Shown here: positions 33,656 through 45,010 of the stretch, one piece after another
How the letters are laid out: each line of letters begins with the position of its first letter
How positions within the stretch are numbered: the stretch's first letter is position 1
Assembly: GCA_027943335.1 (NCBI GenBank)
Contig: BSBK01008428.1
Span: 1,118,501 to 1,182,500 of the forward strand
Length of the DNA: 64,000 nucleotides
Direction of reading: 5' to 3'
Source: Chamaecyparis obtusa
Taxonomy: Eukaryota > Streptophyta > Pinopsida > Cupressales > Cupressaceae
Made by a program: the position numbers and the translations under genes
The notes under the pieces: model-generated
Told to the model about the DNA's origin: nothing
The model's input: the letters and a program-made list of their open reading frames with translations, nothing else
The model's database searches: none

Positions 33656-34676
33656 TGTTAGTGCTCAAATCTATAGATGATTTATGATCTGACAAAACCA
33701 TAACTCCAATTATCCCAATAGATGCATCTAACAAAATGTAAGCACTAAGGTATTAAGGTTGTAGAACCTTCTTCACTTTGAGTATAAACTCAGGCGGGTT
33801 TACCTTCTCATAAGCTTCTTCAAAGCATCAGAATGGACATTTATGCACTTGTCATAAATGTGTCAACTCAGGGAAAAGCAACAAAAGTAAATTGAAATCA
33901 TTTATCAATATTTTCTGGTGGCAAAAAATGCAAATGTATCTTAAACCAGTGCCTTATCTATTTGGGCATCAGAGTCAAACCCTACCTCCACACAATTCTA
34001 TCAAGACAAATATACTAAAACCCAAATGAAATGCCTGGCATCCCATTCTTTTAATTCCTACGTCTGCTATTAAATTCATACATGGACAATTAATTCACAG
34101 AGACCTCCCTTAAGATTTTACTCTTTCCTTGAAAGAACTTAAGTTTAACCCCTACATTCACTTTGTGAACAATGCATTGAAAAGCCTTACAATTTAATGC
34201 ATAAGAAAACTAAAGTGTCCATACACAAAGACAAAAAATAGTAACAATAGAGTTCCAATATCTTTGTATTAACATTCAAAATCTGTCAGTACAGTATCAC
34301 CATGACTACAAAGAAATAAGGTTCTATATCTCAGAACTTTTACAAAATGTATTAACCACCTCTGAAAAGAGTAAAAACTTTCTATATATACCCACATCCA
34401 TCTTGGAATTCTCAAAAGGATGCAACAAGCTTTAGATGGCTATGTAAACAACTTGCACAAAAGACAAACAGTATAAATCAAAAAATTTGTGACTATAACA
34501 ACAAAAAGCAGTTCTCAACTACTTAACAATTTTACAAGTGGCACCTTTGTCTAAAGATATTTTAGAGTAGTTACATAATTTGTTGCATGAATGATGACCA
34601 CCATATGGCTAACCTATATCATCCCTTGTTTGAAACATGCTCTCCCTCAAATTCTAGATCAGGTGCCATTTGTACT
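33656..34676 (-). other. N-minus 3' region
   Basis: Non-coding 3' part in element sense. It contains CTAAAGCTTGTTGCATCCTT and TTCTTTCAAGGAAAGAGT, both shared with N-plus in the same order. No canonical AATAAA was noticed. Short plus-strand ORFs at 34587-34796 are antisense to the end of the ORF. Confidence 0.55.
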
Positions 34677-37600
34677 CTATTCTTCTTCCTCTTTTGTTAT
34701 TTGGGTAGCTGGCTTCTTCTTTTTCTTCTTCGTCAGTTTGTCCCATGCTACCACATCATCATCAGATGGCCAATTGTAAGCCTGCAACACCTATAGTGAT
34801 TTGATCTACTAATCCCACATGGAATTAGTTACACTTTTAGCCTCTGCTACAAACCGTATGCAATCACTTTCAATTTTAAATAAGCTATCAATTATAGTAT
34901 TGCATCTTTCTAAATCCAAAGCACTGTCACTGTTAAGGAAAGCATCCTGCTTAATTATCATTTGATCCATTGATGCTTTCCACTCATCTATACTGACAAT
35001 ACCCCCACCATTATCATATATTGGAGGCAAGTACTTACTACTATTCCCATCAAACATAGCTAGCTTGGCTGCTATCTAGTTAGACTTACCTTTAAAGAAC
35101 TTTGATACAGCACTTACTAAACCAATCTTTTCAAAAACCTCAGTTACTACCTTAGGAATATCAGACCTATATTCTTGCAAATCATCAAGCTTATCAAACA
35201 GTGAGCTCATCCCTGACCATGCACTAAAGAGTGGCTCCAAAGTAGTCAAAAACTCATTCACTTTTCCACTGGCGTGGTGTAATAGACTGACTGATTAATG
35301 GACTGATTCCATCCTGTCCTTTATTTTGTCTTGCCTATATTGCACAATCCTTGCTATAGTATCCAAGGATGCATCTAGTCTTATTTTTTCTAAGTCCTCA
35401 GTAGACTTATCAAGAACCTCTGTATATGTCTGAATAGGGACCTCAATCTACAAAGGAGGGGGAAGAACTACCTTTGAGGCTTCTTCAAGCCTAACCTTCA
35501 ATTCAACCAACTCATCTTCCAATTGCTTGATCTTCATCATTTTCAAGTCCCTATCTTTGGCCATTACATTTGCATTCTCAAATAGTTTTGCATACCTTTC
35601 AGACAACTGAGCTGTCTTTGCTTCATTCAAGTTAGCAAAATGGGTCACTACCTTGGAAACCTCAAGATCAGTTGTATTTTGTATAGTCCATATGATTTTA
35701 TTGCCTTCCATTTGATCCTCTATACTTAGTAGAGATGGCTTTTGAGTTTTAGGGGCCATAGACTAGACTGCAACAGCCTGGAATTTAGGGTCATAGCCAC
35801 TTCCTTTGATCATTTCACCAATATGAACCTCATAGGATAGACTTCCCTGTGGTTGCTTTCTTATCTGATCAATGATAAAAGCAGAGGTCAAATCCGATCC
35901 TGGAGTTAGAAGAATTCCACTTGATCTAACCATTTCTCTGGCTTCATCTACAGTTACAGCCTCAAGGCTAGGATCATAAGAGGCTAATGCTCTCATGGTT
36001 TCTTCACTTGGCTCTACTCCCTTAGGCATAGCTTTAGCCACATCTTGTTTCTTTTTCCAGATAAGAAAACTCTTAAATTCATCACTCTTGATGAATTGGT
36101 CATCACTTAAGAACTCCTCCTGATATACCTCTCTAATATCTTGTCCTAACCACAAGGACTATTCTTCATCTCCTTCATTAGTGGCCACCATCTTGCTGGC
36201 CCTTATTATTTTTTTCAATTGGTGATGGTAAGCCCTATCACCTGGTACAAGAGAAGATGCTCTATCAATTCCCCATCTCTGTTTGTTCTACTTAGAAGGC
36301 TCTCCCTCTTCAAACCTCTGCTTCTTCAATGGTGGCTTTGGAAGGTCCTCTGCCTCTGATGGTCTTTAATAAGATCAATAACTGGTAAATCTCCAACTTG
36401 TGGTGGGATATCTCCTTCTTGGGATCCATCAAAGAATTCCTCATCATCAGAAGATGAGTAATCCTTCTTTTTCTTTTTTTGCTTCTGATCAAGAAACTTT
36501 TCCAATTAATTTGACAGAGTGTCACGCATCTCTATCATCTTGTTAATTCTTTCTAAGTAGGGAAGGTCAGGGAAGAAACCGTCAAAAGGAATTTGGGTTG
36601 CTTTCAACTAAGTTTTCAAATCCTTCAGGTTAAAAAACTTGTTCCATCTTGTAGTGACCTCATCCTTCTCCACAATATTCCTAATCACATCCTCCTCATC
36701 AAGGCCCTCATGTTCTCTGTTGACACCAATACTAGGTATCAGTGTCAACCTTGCAGTCTTAATAAAGTCCTTAGGGTCCACATGTCTGCACATACCAGAT
36801 ACCATCTTGAATTGATTTAGCTAGGTGGTAATTTGTGGGAAAGCCCTCTTACCAATCAAGAAATCATTGATTCTGAACTGCCTAGGTGTGAAAGTACCTT
36901 TCCTATGAGGGGCCAAAAGTTCTCTGTCTGTCCACATCAACTGCCAAACAAATTCCAAAGAAGCAACTCTTGGTGGCACAAATTTTGGTAACAAATGTGG
37001 GGGTTGGGGGCAACCGTAAACTCTTATAATTGTAGAATTTTCCCCTAAGTAGAAATCACCCCAATTATGGTTTCCCTCCCATTGCATAGGTCTTAGCATC
37101 CTTAGAACCTTAGGTGGTAACCTTGTAACATTTATGCCCAGCCATCTCAGAATAGGAAAAACAATGAAGTTCTCGAAAACACAAAAATCACACTCATTTG
37201 AAGTACTATTCCATACCCTTACCCATAGTTGCACTGGATTATGTTGATCTTGGAAGGTGAATCTTGGTTTCAACATATTCAAATCAAAACTATTGATATT
37301 GAAAAATAGAATTAAGTGCATCAACATAGAGTAATGCAAGAACTTGATGGGCTTCTTACTTTCTTTGATAGACATTAACCCTTCATGCATCATGTCAATT
37401 ACATACTGGATGTAATCATAATTTGTGTTTACTAGAGAATTCTTGATATCTAAAATCATCATCAAAAGATCAGCTAGCAAAAATTCTTCATCCCCATCTA
37501 TTCCCAATACTCTACACAACCCATGACAAGTCTGCTTCATATAGTAATGGAGGGATCTAAACTGGTAAGGGGCATTCATGCTAGCAGGGAGGGGAGCTAT

Positions 37601-38143
37601 ATATTTACCTTGCTTTGGGATATGCTTCACCATCTGGTCTTTTACTGACCCTGTATTATTTGTATACCTTTCTCTTTCTTGGCTCAAATCAATTTCAGTA
37701 GAGGAAGACATATAAAAACTAAAAGCTTTCATAAAAGAACCTATGTCAAGAGTAACCAAAGGTGACTGGTCTGCCTTCCTAATTGTTTTGGAGACAGGAT
37801 CATACAACCTAGCCAATGCAACAATTAAGTCCACATCTAAAAACACATCAGGGACAATCAATTTCCCTAAACCCAAAGCACAAACACTACAAACAGGAAC
37901 TTGCCCACTCCTATTCCAATAAAAATAACTGAAGATAGTATAACCTGAGCAAGACGGTGTGACCAAATCTCTGCAATGACCTAGAACATCTTCAAAGACA
38001 TCATCAGGAGCTCTCTTTTTCTGACTAGAACCAGGCAACAATTTGAGAAACTCATCTGAGTAATTTGGCTTGTTTCTATCTTCACCACCTTTCATTTTGG
38101 CTTCACCACTGGAAGAAGTCATGCTCAGCTCTGGTTGACTCAT
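34677..38143 (-). pseudogene. N-family large ORF, copy 2 (about 1,155 codons, one frameshift, several stops)
   Basis: The first 440 codons (38143 down to 36821) are open and give the clearest view of the family: MSQPELSMTSS, LLPGSSQKKRAPDDVFEDVL, VPDVFLDVDL, DPVSKTIRKADQSPLVTLD, GLCRVLGIDGDEE, HYSMLMHLILFFN, NHNWGDFYLGE, YGCPQPPHLLPKFVPPR and LLAPHRKGTFTPRQF. Past a stop, a one-base shift near 36364 moves the frame, which then holds through DLTSAFIIDQIRKQP and a Leu/Lys heptad-like region (about 35450-35600) to DVVAWDKLTKKKKKKPAT and a TAG at 34677. No catalytic motif is visible. Same family as 9644-13150. Confidence 0.8.
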
Positions 38144-38259
38144 TTTTTCTGCACAATTCCTCTCAATTCTGCAAACTTGATTTGCTTAGCACTCAAAGGT
38201 TGCTTCAGAAAACACAATACTCTTCAAATGATTTTGAGCACAGAAAACAATGAATTTAG

Positions 38260-38270
38260 CCTATTTATTG
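38260..38270 (-). promoter_or_regulatory. TATA-like box upstream of N-minus ORF
   Basis: CAATAAATAGG on the minus strand lies about 120 bp before the ATG ending at 38143, matching the position of AATAAATACA in N-plus. Confidence 0.45.
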
Positions 38271-38589
38271 AAGCAAATTGAAATGTGTACAATTGCCAAA
38301 ATCATTGCAAATCTACCTCCAATTACTTCCGCATTCAATTCACATATCACCAATTTTCAAATCAGTGCTAGCCGATGTCGGGATGTTGACAGATAGATTT
38401 AAAAATTCGAAAACAAGGCAAAAAGGCAATGATTACGATTTGGTACTCTATCACCCTGCTTACATGATAAACTTCTCCTTTAAAATTGATTGGATGGCCA
38501 ACTACTTTTTCTCTAGCTTGATGGTGTACTTTATCCACATGGCAATGGTCTTTAACCTTTCTTTATTATTTTCTTTAAATGAGCCCGTT

Positions 38590-39913
38590 TCAGAGAACTA
38601 GTGACTAAAGGTTCTCGCAATCGCTAAATGAAAAGATAACCCTAGCTCACATTTAGAGAATTAGTGACCAAAGGCTTCGCTGATTCTTGAAATCAATTTC
38701 TTAACTCTTCCTCCATTCAGTGAACCAGCGAACAAAGAAAACCTAGCCCGAGCAACTAACCATAGTCACCATTTGGAGAATTAGCGACAATGCTATCTCT
38801 GAATCTCTTAATGTTTCAGTTGACTACTAATTTATTCTGAGACTTGGTGACCGAAGGCTTCGCTTATTCACTAAATGGGAGCCTTAACCGCATGTTTAAT
38901 AGGAGAACTAGTGAACAAGCTTACTCTCTGAGTCGCTAAATCCTTTCCCAACTGCATGTTTCAAATCGAGACTTTGATTCAACCATTGATCGTAACCTCA
39001 ATCGACGGCCATCACTAATTTGCTGAGAATATAAGACAATCATCTTTTGATTACAAGACTTTGTAGAACTTACTTGACTGCTTGATTCACCCATTCACTG
39101 AAAAGCTTTCATCATATCCAACCTTTTAAGAGAATGTGCGACTACCTCATTCGCCAGATCGCGAGATAATTTAGAACCTTGCCAACATATTATGAGATCA
39201 CACAAATAATAGGGAAAACCACATTTGTCCAATCCATTAAGCCAAACAGTTGGAGCCGCCAAACTTAGAGCATATAGAACTTATAACACAGTCGTTGAAT
39301 CACCAAATCAAATTATGTAGGACCCAAATACTTTGAAATTAAATCATAATGGTCGATCATATGGATAATCAACGATCCTCACCAGATCACTAGACAATAC
39401 AAGTCTTAACCGCCTGATTCTGAGAATGAGATAACACCACCACGCCAGGTCGCTAGAAGTTAACAGGAAACCGCCAGGAAATAAGCGAACAGGAGACCAC
39501 ATACTCGCTAATTCACGCAAAGGTTGAGGTAACCGCTAAACAACTTGGAGACTTAGCGACTAAAGAAAACATACAACATGGGTTTACTCATTCACCAGTT
39601 CGCTGAATAACTCAAAGACATGAAACAATACTATGTGATTCAATGAACACTTGATGGAAATAATCATGTGCATAATCAAAACACTTAAGTGGCCAAAAAG
39701 TAACAATGAAACATAAGAATTAGGGCAACTTAAGGGTTTACACAAAGAAACAAGATTTCTAAAAAGGGAAAAACCTAGGGTAAGGGTTTTCAGGCTTGGT
39801 TATAACAAATTTGATGGATTTTTGAAAACCTAAACCCCAGAAATTAAACCTGTAGAAGGATTAAACCAGGACTTGGAACTGAAAACCTCACAAAACTTGA
39901 AAAAAGCCCAACA
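38590..39913 (-). repeat. Upstream degenerate repeat region of N-minus
   Basis: Non-coding. Motifs such as AGTGACTAAAG, TCGCTAAAT, AGCGAC and GCGAAC recur every 50-100 bp between 38590 and 39600, in both orientations. They resemble the AGTCGCT repeats of N-plus but the order is scrambled. The last 200 bp (39700-39913) share GTTACTTTTTG and AAACCCTNNNCTAGG-like blocks with the N-plus start. Confidence 0.55.
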
Positions 39914-39918
39914 ACATA

Positions 39919-41106
39919 CATGCCATTCCAGTGCTTGTCCAGCTTCTTGATTGTCCAGCCCATCTTTTCCTGTTATAGTTTGTTGCAATGTGTCCATATC
40001 TACCACATGCAACACAATTAGCCCATGTGTTATAATCCCAAACATAGGAGTTACCTTATTTCTTTGGTTGATACAGCTTGTGTTGTGTTTTCTACTTAGG
40101 AGTCCATACTTGTTTCATCTTAGCCTTACACTCTCATGTAGTGTGTCCATGTTTATTACAAGTATAGCATATTTTCTCCACAGTAGTATTGTTAGAAATA
40201 TCATTCTGTTTAGCTCTAACCCATAAGCTTAGTGACCATACTTACCACAATAATAACAATATCCATTGAATTTAGGAGTGACAGGAGGTTTACCTTGTGC
40301 TTTGCTTCTACACACATTAGATGTATGTCCCAGTTTCCACAGTGGTAACATGTCAACACTTTAGGTCTTTGATTTTGATTGTTGTTGACTTGTTCAGCTT
40401 GATGTGATGATTCTCCTTTGCCGATATAGCCTAGACCAGCTTTACTCCCAAATCTTCTTTGATTAATCAGAAAGTCGTTAATCTTCTTAGAACTATCCTC
40501 AGCCAATTTCTTCATTTCATTGTGTTGTAGTTGAGTTTTCACTTCATTTCTCAACTTCTCATTCTCCTCTCTGAGTCTTGCAACTTCTTCAAGATTTCTT
40601 GAAAATTCTCCATTTACTCGGTTTACTTCTTGATTCACAATCATCATTTGATTAGATACTTGAAAATGGCGATCAGTGAGTCTCTATTTTTCACTTTCTT
40701 TTGCTTGAAGTTGTTCAATCATTTGGCTTCGGTCATCAATATCCAGATTCCTTTCTTGCTCAGCTTGTCTAGCATTGTTCATTGTCTCTACAATTCTCAC
40801 CATCTGAGATTCTTGACCAATTTGTAGTGCTTTCACTTGTTTGGTTAAATGTTGATTCCTTTTAGACAAATCAAAGATTATGCTTTCAGATCCATCAGAA
40901 ATACTTCCAGCACTAGATCCAACATGATCAAATATGTCATCAATTGCTTCTTTATGGTAACCAATATCATTTTGCAGAATAGCTAGGTTCTTCCTTTCAA
41001 CCAGTAATTTCTTCAGTCCTTCCTTGGCTTGCTTATATTGTTCAACAAACATCTGCATCTAAATCTTCTAATTCTCAATAGTCTTTTCTAGCTTATACCT
41101 CTCCAT
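39919..41106 (-). pseudogene. Element W gag, coiled coil and zinc knuckles
   Basis: Starts at the ATG ending at 41106 (MERYKLEKTIEN), about 50 bp after the primer site, with two early stops. Residues about 17-240 are strongly helical with heptad character (EEVARLREENEKLRNEVK). Then several Cys/His knuckles follow: LTCYHCGNWDIHLMC near 40320-40350, a CYYCGKYGH near 40250, one near 40150 and NCVACGRYGHIATNY near 39990. The later ones need a frame change near 40300. There is no UBN2-like capsid core that I recognise, so the long coiled coil may replace it. Cut at 39918 by N-minus. Confidence 0.7.
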
Positions 41107-41156
41107 GTCTTAAATCTTTACCCTTTAGTGGTTAAACTATCCAATAAGAGAACTAA

Positions 41157-41168
41157 GCTCTGATACCA
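41157..41168 (-). other. Element W primer-binding site (initiator tRNA-Met)
   Basis: TGGTATCAGAGC on the minus strand, two bases from the 5' LTR: an exact match to the common plant tRNA-iMet site. Confidence 0.92.
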
Positions 41169-41170
41169 GT

Positions 41171-42370
41171 TGTTGGAATTAGGAGAGATAGGGTACTAAG
41201 AGGGGAGGGTTGAATCAGTGCCCACAAAAACTTTAACACATTAACCTTTCAGATCTACAACAGCAAACAATGATAACCTTCCAAAATAACTTGTATCTAA
41301 TACATGTATCATTCATCCATTCAACTTGTAAAAGAAAATAACATGAAATCAACAATACAACAGTCACATAACACAAGTATTTTGGTAACGTAGAAACCCT
41401 TGTTAGAAGGTAAAAATTGCGATGGGGATGACACTCACAAATTCTTCACTACTACAGATAGAAAAGGTTTTTTCTATTAGGGCTACAAGTTTTTATCACT
41501 TATGGTGATCTTACCCTGTTAGGAGTAACATATTAGATCAGCTAGATCTACCTAGTTATAGGATTTTCGCAACACTACTTGAGTGTGCACTCGGTTAAGA
41601 GATTTACAAAAAGACAATCAAGTCTACTTTGTTAAGAGATTTAACCAAAACTCTATTACAATTGTTAGAAAGCAAAAAGTAACTATCTGCTAATATCAAT
41701 AAAGTACTGACAAAATATCACCTTTATTGTGATGAATCTCTACTCTGAACTACTCGGTTAGCCTGCTCTGATTCTGCTTAATCTGATAAACTTCTGAATA
41801 TTGATATGCTCTATATATCAACTGATAATCTTGAAGGTTGGCTAGAACTTCAAGTGCTTCTTCGCTCATACATCAGTTCACCCACATCAAAATGATGTAA
41901 TATACAAAATATATAGCATACAACATTATGCCACTTAAACAAAATTAGGTTTACAAATCTTAGACAAAACCCTAAGATCTACGGTGTACAAAAATAACCT
42001 AGATCAAGCAATTCCATAAGATCTTCATCGTATCTTGACAATAAATTGTTCTCGATATTGGTGATACATTTTCTAATCTATTGTAACCATTTGCATAGAA
42101 GAATGTGCCATTCTTGATTACTATGTCATTTCATGTGATCCTCGGTAAACACTGTATAAACTACTCGGTGTATACTGGTGCTCAGTGTTTACTATCGCTC
42201 AGTGTCGGTGTCTGCTAGTGCTCGGTAAACTATCTAATGCTCAGTGTACATGCTTAACTGACTGGTCTATTTTTCTTCCAGTTACCGACTAGCTCAATTT
42301 AAGTAACTAACTGATACCTTTGATAACCTTTGATACTAATGACAACCTTTAATGCTCAATAGAGATAACA
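41171..42370 (-). repeat. Element W 5' LTR (right)
   Basis: 1,200 bp, TGTTGGAATT...GATAACA. Its U3 end (42140-42260) carries CTCGGT/CTCAGT hexamers at short spacing. Confidence 0.93.
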
Positions 42371-42375
42371 AAAAG

Positions 42376-43358
42376 GTTATAGCAAATAACTTGGCTAAAA
42401 TCCTATGGTCATGAGCATAGTCACTACAAAGGATTTGAAATATTTTAACATGAGTAACAGGGTCTCACTTACCATTATAATTCTCAAGACGAGGCATATT
42501 GGCTTGCTGAGGAATAGGAGCATGAATAATGTCTAGGGATAAAGGACTGCCCATGTCACATGTAGGAATACTAAACTTGGATTGAGTTAAAGATGCAAGT
42601 TGTTGTTGTAAAGAGGACACAGTTTGAGCCAAACTAATGATTGTGGAATCATTAGATGAAATAGGAGGCATAGAAACATTAGAAACACTAGGTAAAATAT
42701 ATGAAACAATAGAAATGGAAGACATGGTCGGGGGAACACTTGGAACCACAGTTGGAAGAGGGTTGGAATAGGTAAAAGGAACATTATGATAAGAAGGTTT
42801 TGAAGTAGGTAGAGACACGAGTGGAACACTCATAGGAAGAGAGGGAACCGATGTAGTCACTAAAGGAGGAGTAAATGTAGGAATGCTAGGTAAATGAACG
42901 TAAGAAGGTTCCACACTAGTGACAGGAGGAGTAAATCCTAAATCTTGAGCTTCCTGAGCTAAAGGTTTAACATTTAAATGCACAAGATGAGTGATAGCAC
43001 ACAAGAGATTAACACCTTGATCACTATCCCGAAGAACTTTCTTAAGAGCCTCTATAGCTTGAATAGAATCTTGATTATGGTTTTCTTGAATAAGCCAATT
43101 TCCCATTTTATCAAGTTCAGTTGAAATTTTTTGGACTTTTTCAAGAGGAACTCTTAAAGCGTCATCCTCATCATGAGATGAGTGAGAAGAGTTATGCTCC
43201 ATAGTAGGATTGGAATCATGAGTAATCAAATTATCATCCAGGATCCTAAGGAGAGGAGAGGAAGACTCAAGATCAAAGAAACTCATAAGTCTATGACTAC
43301 TTCTAACCGGAATATTATAATTAGGACTAGAAGTAGTAAAGCTCATATACCAATGCAA
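42376..43358 (-). pseudogene. Element B gag, N-terminal part
   Basis: ORF of 297 codons starting MHWYMSFTTSS. It has an acidic N-terminus, a helical segment (KVQKISTELDKMGNWLIQEN), a long Pro/Ser/Thr-rich linker and a coiled segment (ISLAQTVSSLQQQLASL). A gag domain entry follows (MPRLENYNGK, then after a stop WDPVTHVKIFQI and LAKLFAITF). Across element W this joins HDKALQWY at 27807, restoring the usual capsid pattern. Confidence 0.75.
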
Positions 43359-43498
43359 TGAAAATGAATGAAACTAGGAAAACATAAAGTATGAACAAAT
43401 AAATGTTTTTGTATTTTTGCTTTATATGAAATGTAAATGAAAACACATAAAAGAAGGCTAGTACATGCAAGATCTAACACCATAAAAGAAAGAGTTGT

Positions 43499-43515
43499 CT
43501 ATCGCGGGTTCACCA
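43499..43515 (-). other. Element B primer-binding site candidate
   Basis: TGGTGAACCCGCGATAG on the minus strand begins with TGG, as expected for pairing with a tRNA CCA end, but lies 17 bases from the likely LTR end and is not the tRNA-iMet type. I cannot name the tRNA. Confidence 0.35.
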
Positions 43516-43532
43516 AAATTTAAATATAAAAA

Positions 43533-45010
43533 TGTGATGGATATGTGAAATGTGTGTGTAGGAGTGGGGAAGGTAAGATCTTCTCCTTAACCCCAAATTC
43601 CCAAAAGAAAGATCCAAATAGATTAACCATAAGAAAATGGTCAATGCACAAATGAATCAATCGATGAAGAATATGAAGAAAGAGGAAAATCTTAGATTCT
43701 GTTATGGAAGGGAGTATTGAAATCTTAATTGAATTAAGAAAAATACTAACCTCAAAGTATGATAGATCTGGAAAATGTTGTTTTCCGGTGTCTGTACTGA
43801 GTTTTGGGAAGTTTTGCAACTGAATATGAGACAAGAAAATAGAGACAAAGAAAACCCAAAAATCTTTTCCTTTTCTGAGAAAGGTCAACCTTGACCCAGG
43901 TAAAGGTCAACCTTGACCCCTTTATGTTGACCTTGACCTGCGCTGCTCCGACGGAAATTCTGTTCACGGATCCTGAAAGTTTTTCGAAAAGGGTATCTAG
44001 ATCTGCACTGTAATTCATTATTTTGTACCTATTCTTGCAAGAAAAATGGTTTTGTTTGTTGAGGGGGAGGGGTTTGCCTTGGTCAAACCCCAATTTAAGA
44101 ATTAACCTTGAAATTGAATTGAAATTATAGTAATAAACAAAGTAAATGAAATAATTCACCTTGCCTATGTTGAAACCCTTGTAGAGGATTCAATCCTTGA
44201 ATCCACAAGTATGGATGCTCCAAATGAATGTAGAATTGGATGTAGGATGTCTCAAATCAATTGTCTTTAGATATTCAACACCAATCTTGAATGGATCTTG
44301 GAATAGGAAGAAGCTTGAATTGATGTGGATGGAGAAATCTTCAACAAGAGGGCTCCATAGAGATTGAATCCTTCAATGGCTACCAATGGATCTCCTTGAT
44401 GAATTGGATCTTGATTGTTTGAATGCTTGAAGATAGATGAATGCTTGAATGCTTTCCTTCTCCTTCTTGCTTGCTTCTTAATTGCTTGCTTTCACTTGCT
44501 TGAGAGATTATGATTTTCGACGGCTTGAAAGAGATTAGTGAAATTAGAGAAGGCTTCCTTTTATACTAGTCTAGGGCACAAACTTCTAGAGAGGCCAACA
44601 TAGGAGAATTAAATTCCCATTAAGCCTATACCCCTAGAAATGGACCTAAATTAAATATAATTTAAGAGTTTACCATTTCAAAACCTGAAACAGCCGACCC
44701 AGAAGCGGGAAATATATCTTTCTGAAACCCGACATCCAGAAACTTTGGGATTTTGAAATTTGAACCCTGGGTCAAGGTCGAGGTCGACCTTGACTTAAAG
44801 GGTCAAACTTGACCTTGAGGTCAAGAATCTCATAATTTCAATTTAGGATGCCAGAATTATGCAGAAAAGAAGTGGAAAATGGGGCAAAAAGGAGGAAAAA
44901 GTCAGATCCAAGTCAAAGACCCATTCAAGGCATTTAACATGATCCCAAACCACTTACCTAGAGGGCTAAACCAGTCCTAAATGTAAGTGCTTCCATTTGC
45001 TGACGCTACA
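43533..45010 (-). repeat. Element B 5' LTR (right)
   Basis: About 1,478 bp ending GACGCTACA at 45010. The start at TGTGATGG (43533) was chosen because it gives a length like the 1,468-bp LTR of element A. Contains a few TTGACC motifs near 43880-43940 and 44770-44825. Confidence 0.75.

Larger units (their letters stand above)
33656..39913 (-). mobile_element. N-minus: undescribed single-ORF mobile element, copy 2
   Basis: 6,258 bp inserted in the last zinc knuckle of W gag. On the plus strand it begins TGTTAGTGC at 33656 and ends CCCAACA at 39913. GCATA (33651-33655) and ACATA (39914-39918) flank it as a 5-bp TSD with one change. In its own sense it starts TGTTGTTGGGC and ends CACTAACA. I found no LTR pair. 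Distances: 1,770 bp before the ATG, a 3,467-bp ORF, about 1 kb after. The layout matches N-plus closely, so this is an independent second insertion of the same family. Confidence 0.78.
27808..42370 (-). mobile_element. Element W: large non-autonomous copia-type LTR element carrying an unknown ORF
   Basis: TG at 27808 and CA at 42370, inserted in element B gag. Flanks GAAAG (27803-27807) and AAAAG (42371-42375) are a 5-bp TSD with one change. LTRs of 1,223 and 1,200 bp, a tRNA-iMet primer site (41157-41168) and a polypurine tract (29031-29048) set a minus orientation. Without N-minus it is about 8.3 kb. Inside are a coiled-coil/zinc-knuckle gag and a separate ORF of about 1,200 codons with its own TATA-like box; no PR, INT, RT or RNase H is visible. 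The PPT and primer site resemble those of the copia at 13980-21825, a possible helper lineage. Confidence 0.85.
23151..45010 (-). mobile_element. Element B: non-autonomous Ty3-type LTR retrotransposon, base of the stack
   Basis: Left LTR 23151-24372 (its first about 120 bp lie beyond the G0 insertion) and right LTR about 43533-45010 match each other and the LTRs of element A. The internal part reads minus: primer-site candidate, gag, zinc knuckle, protease-like segment, long 3' untranslated region, polypurine tract. Element W (27808-42370) splits gag. No reverse transcriptase, RNase H or integrase is found in the about 4.6 kb of internal sequence, so it would have depended on a related autonomous element. 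Confidence 0.85.

Noticed and set aside
33656..39913. N elements as truncated LTR retrotransposons
   Set aside because: Two independent copies have the same layout and total length at both ends, which is unlikely for random truncation. I could not exclude very diverged LTRs.
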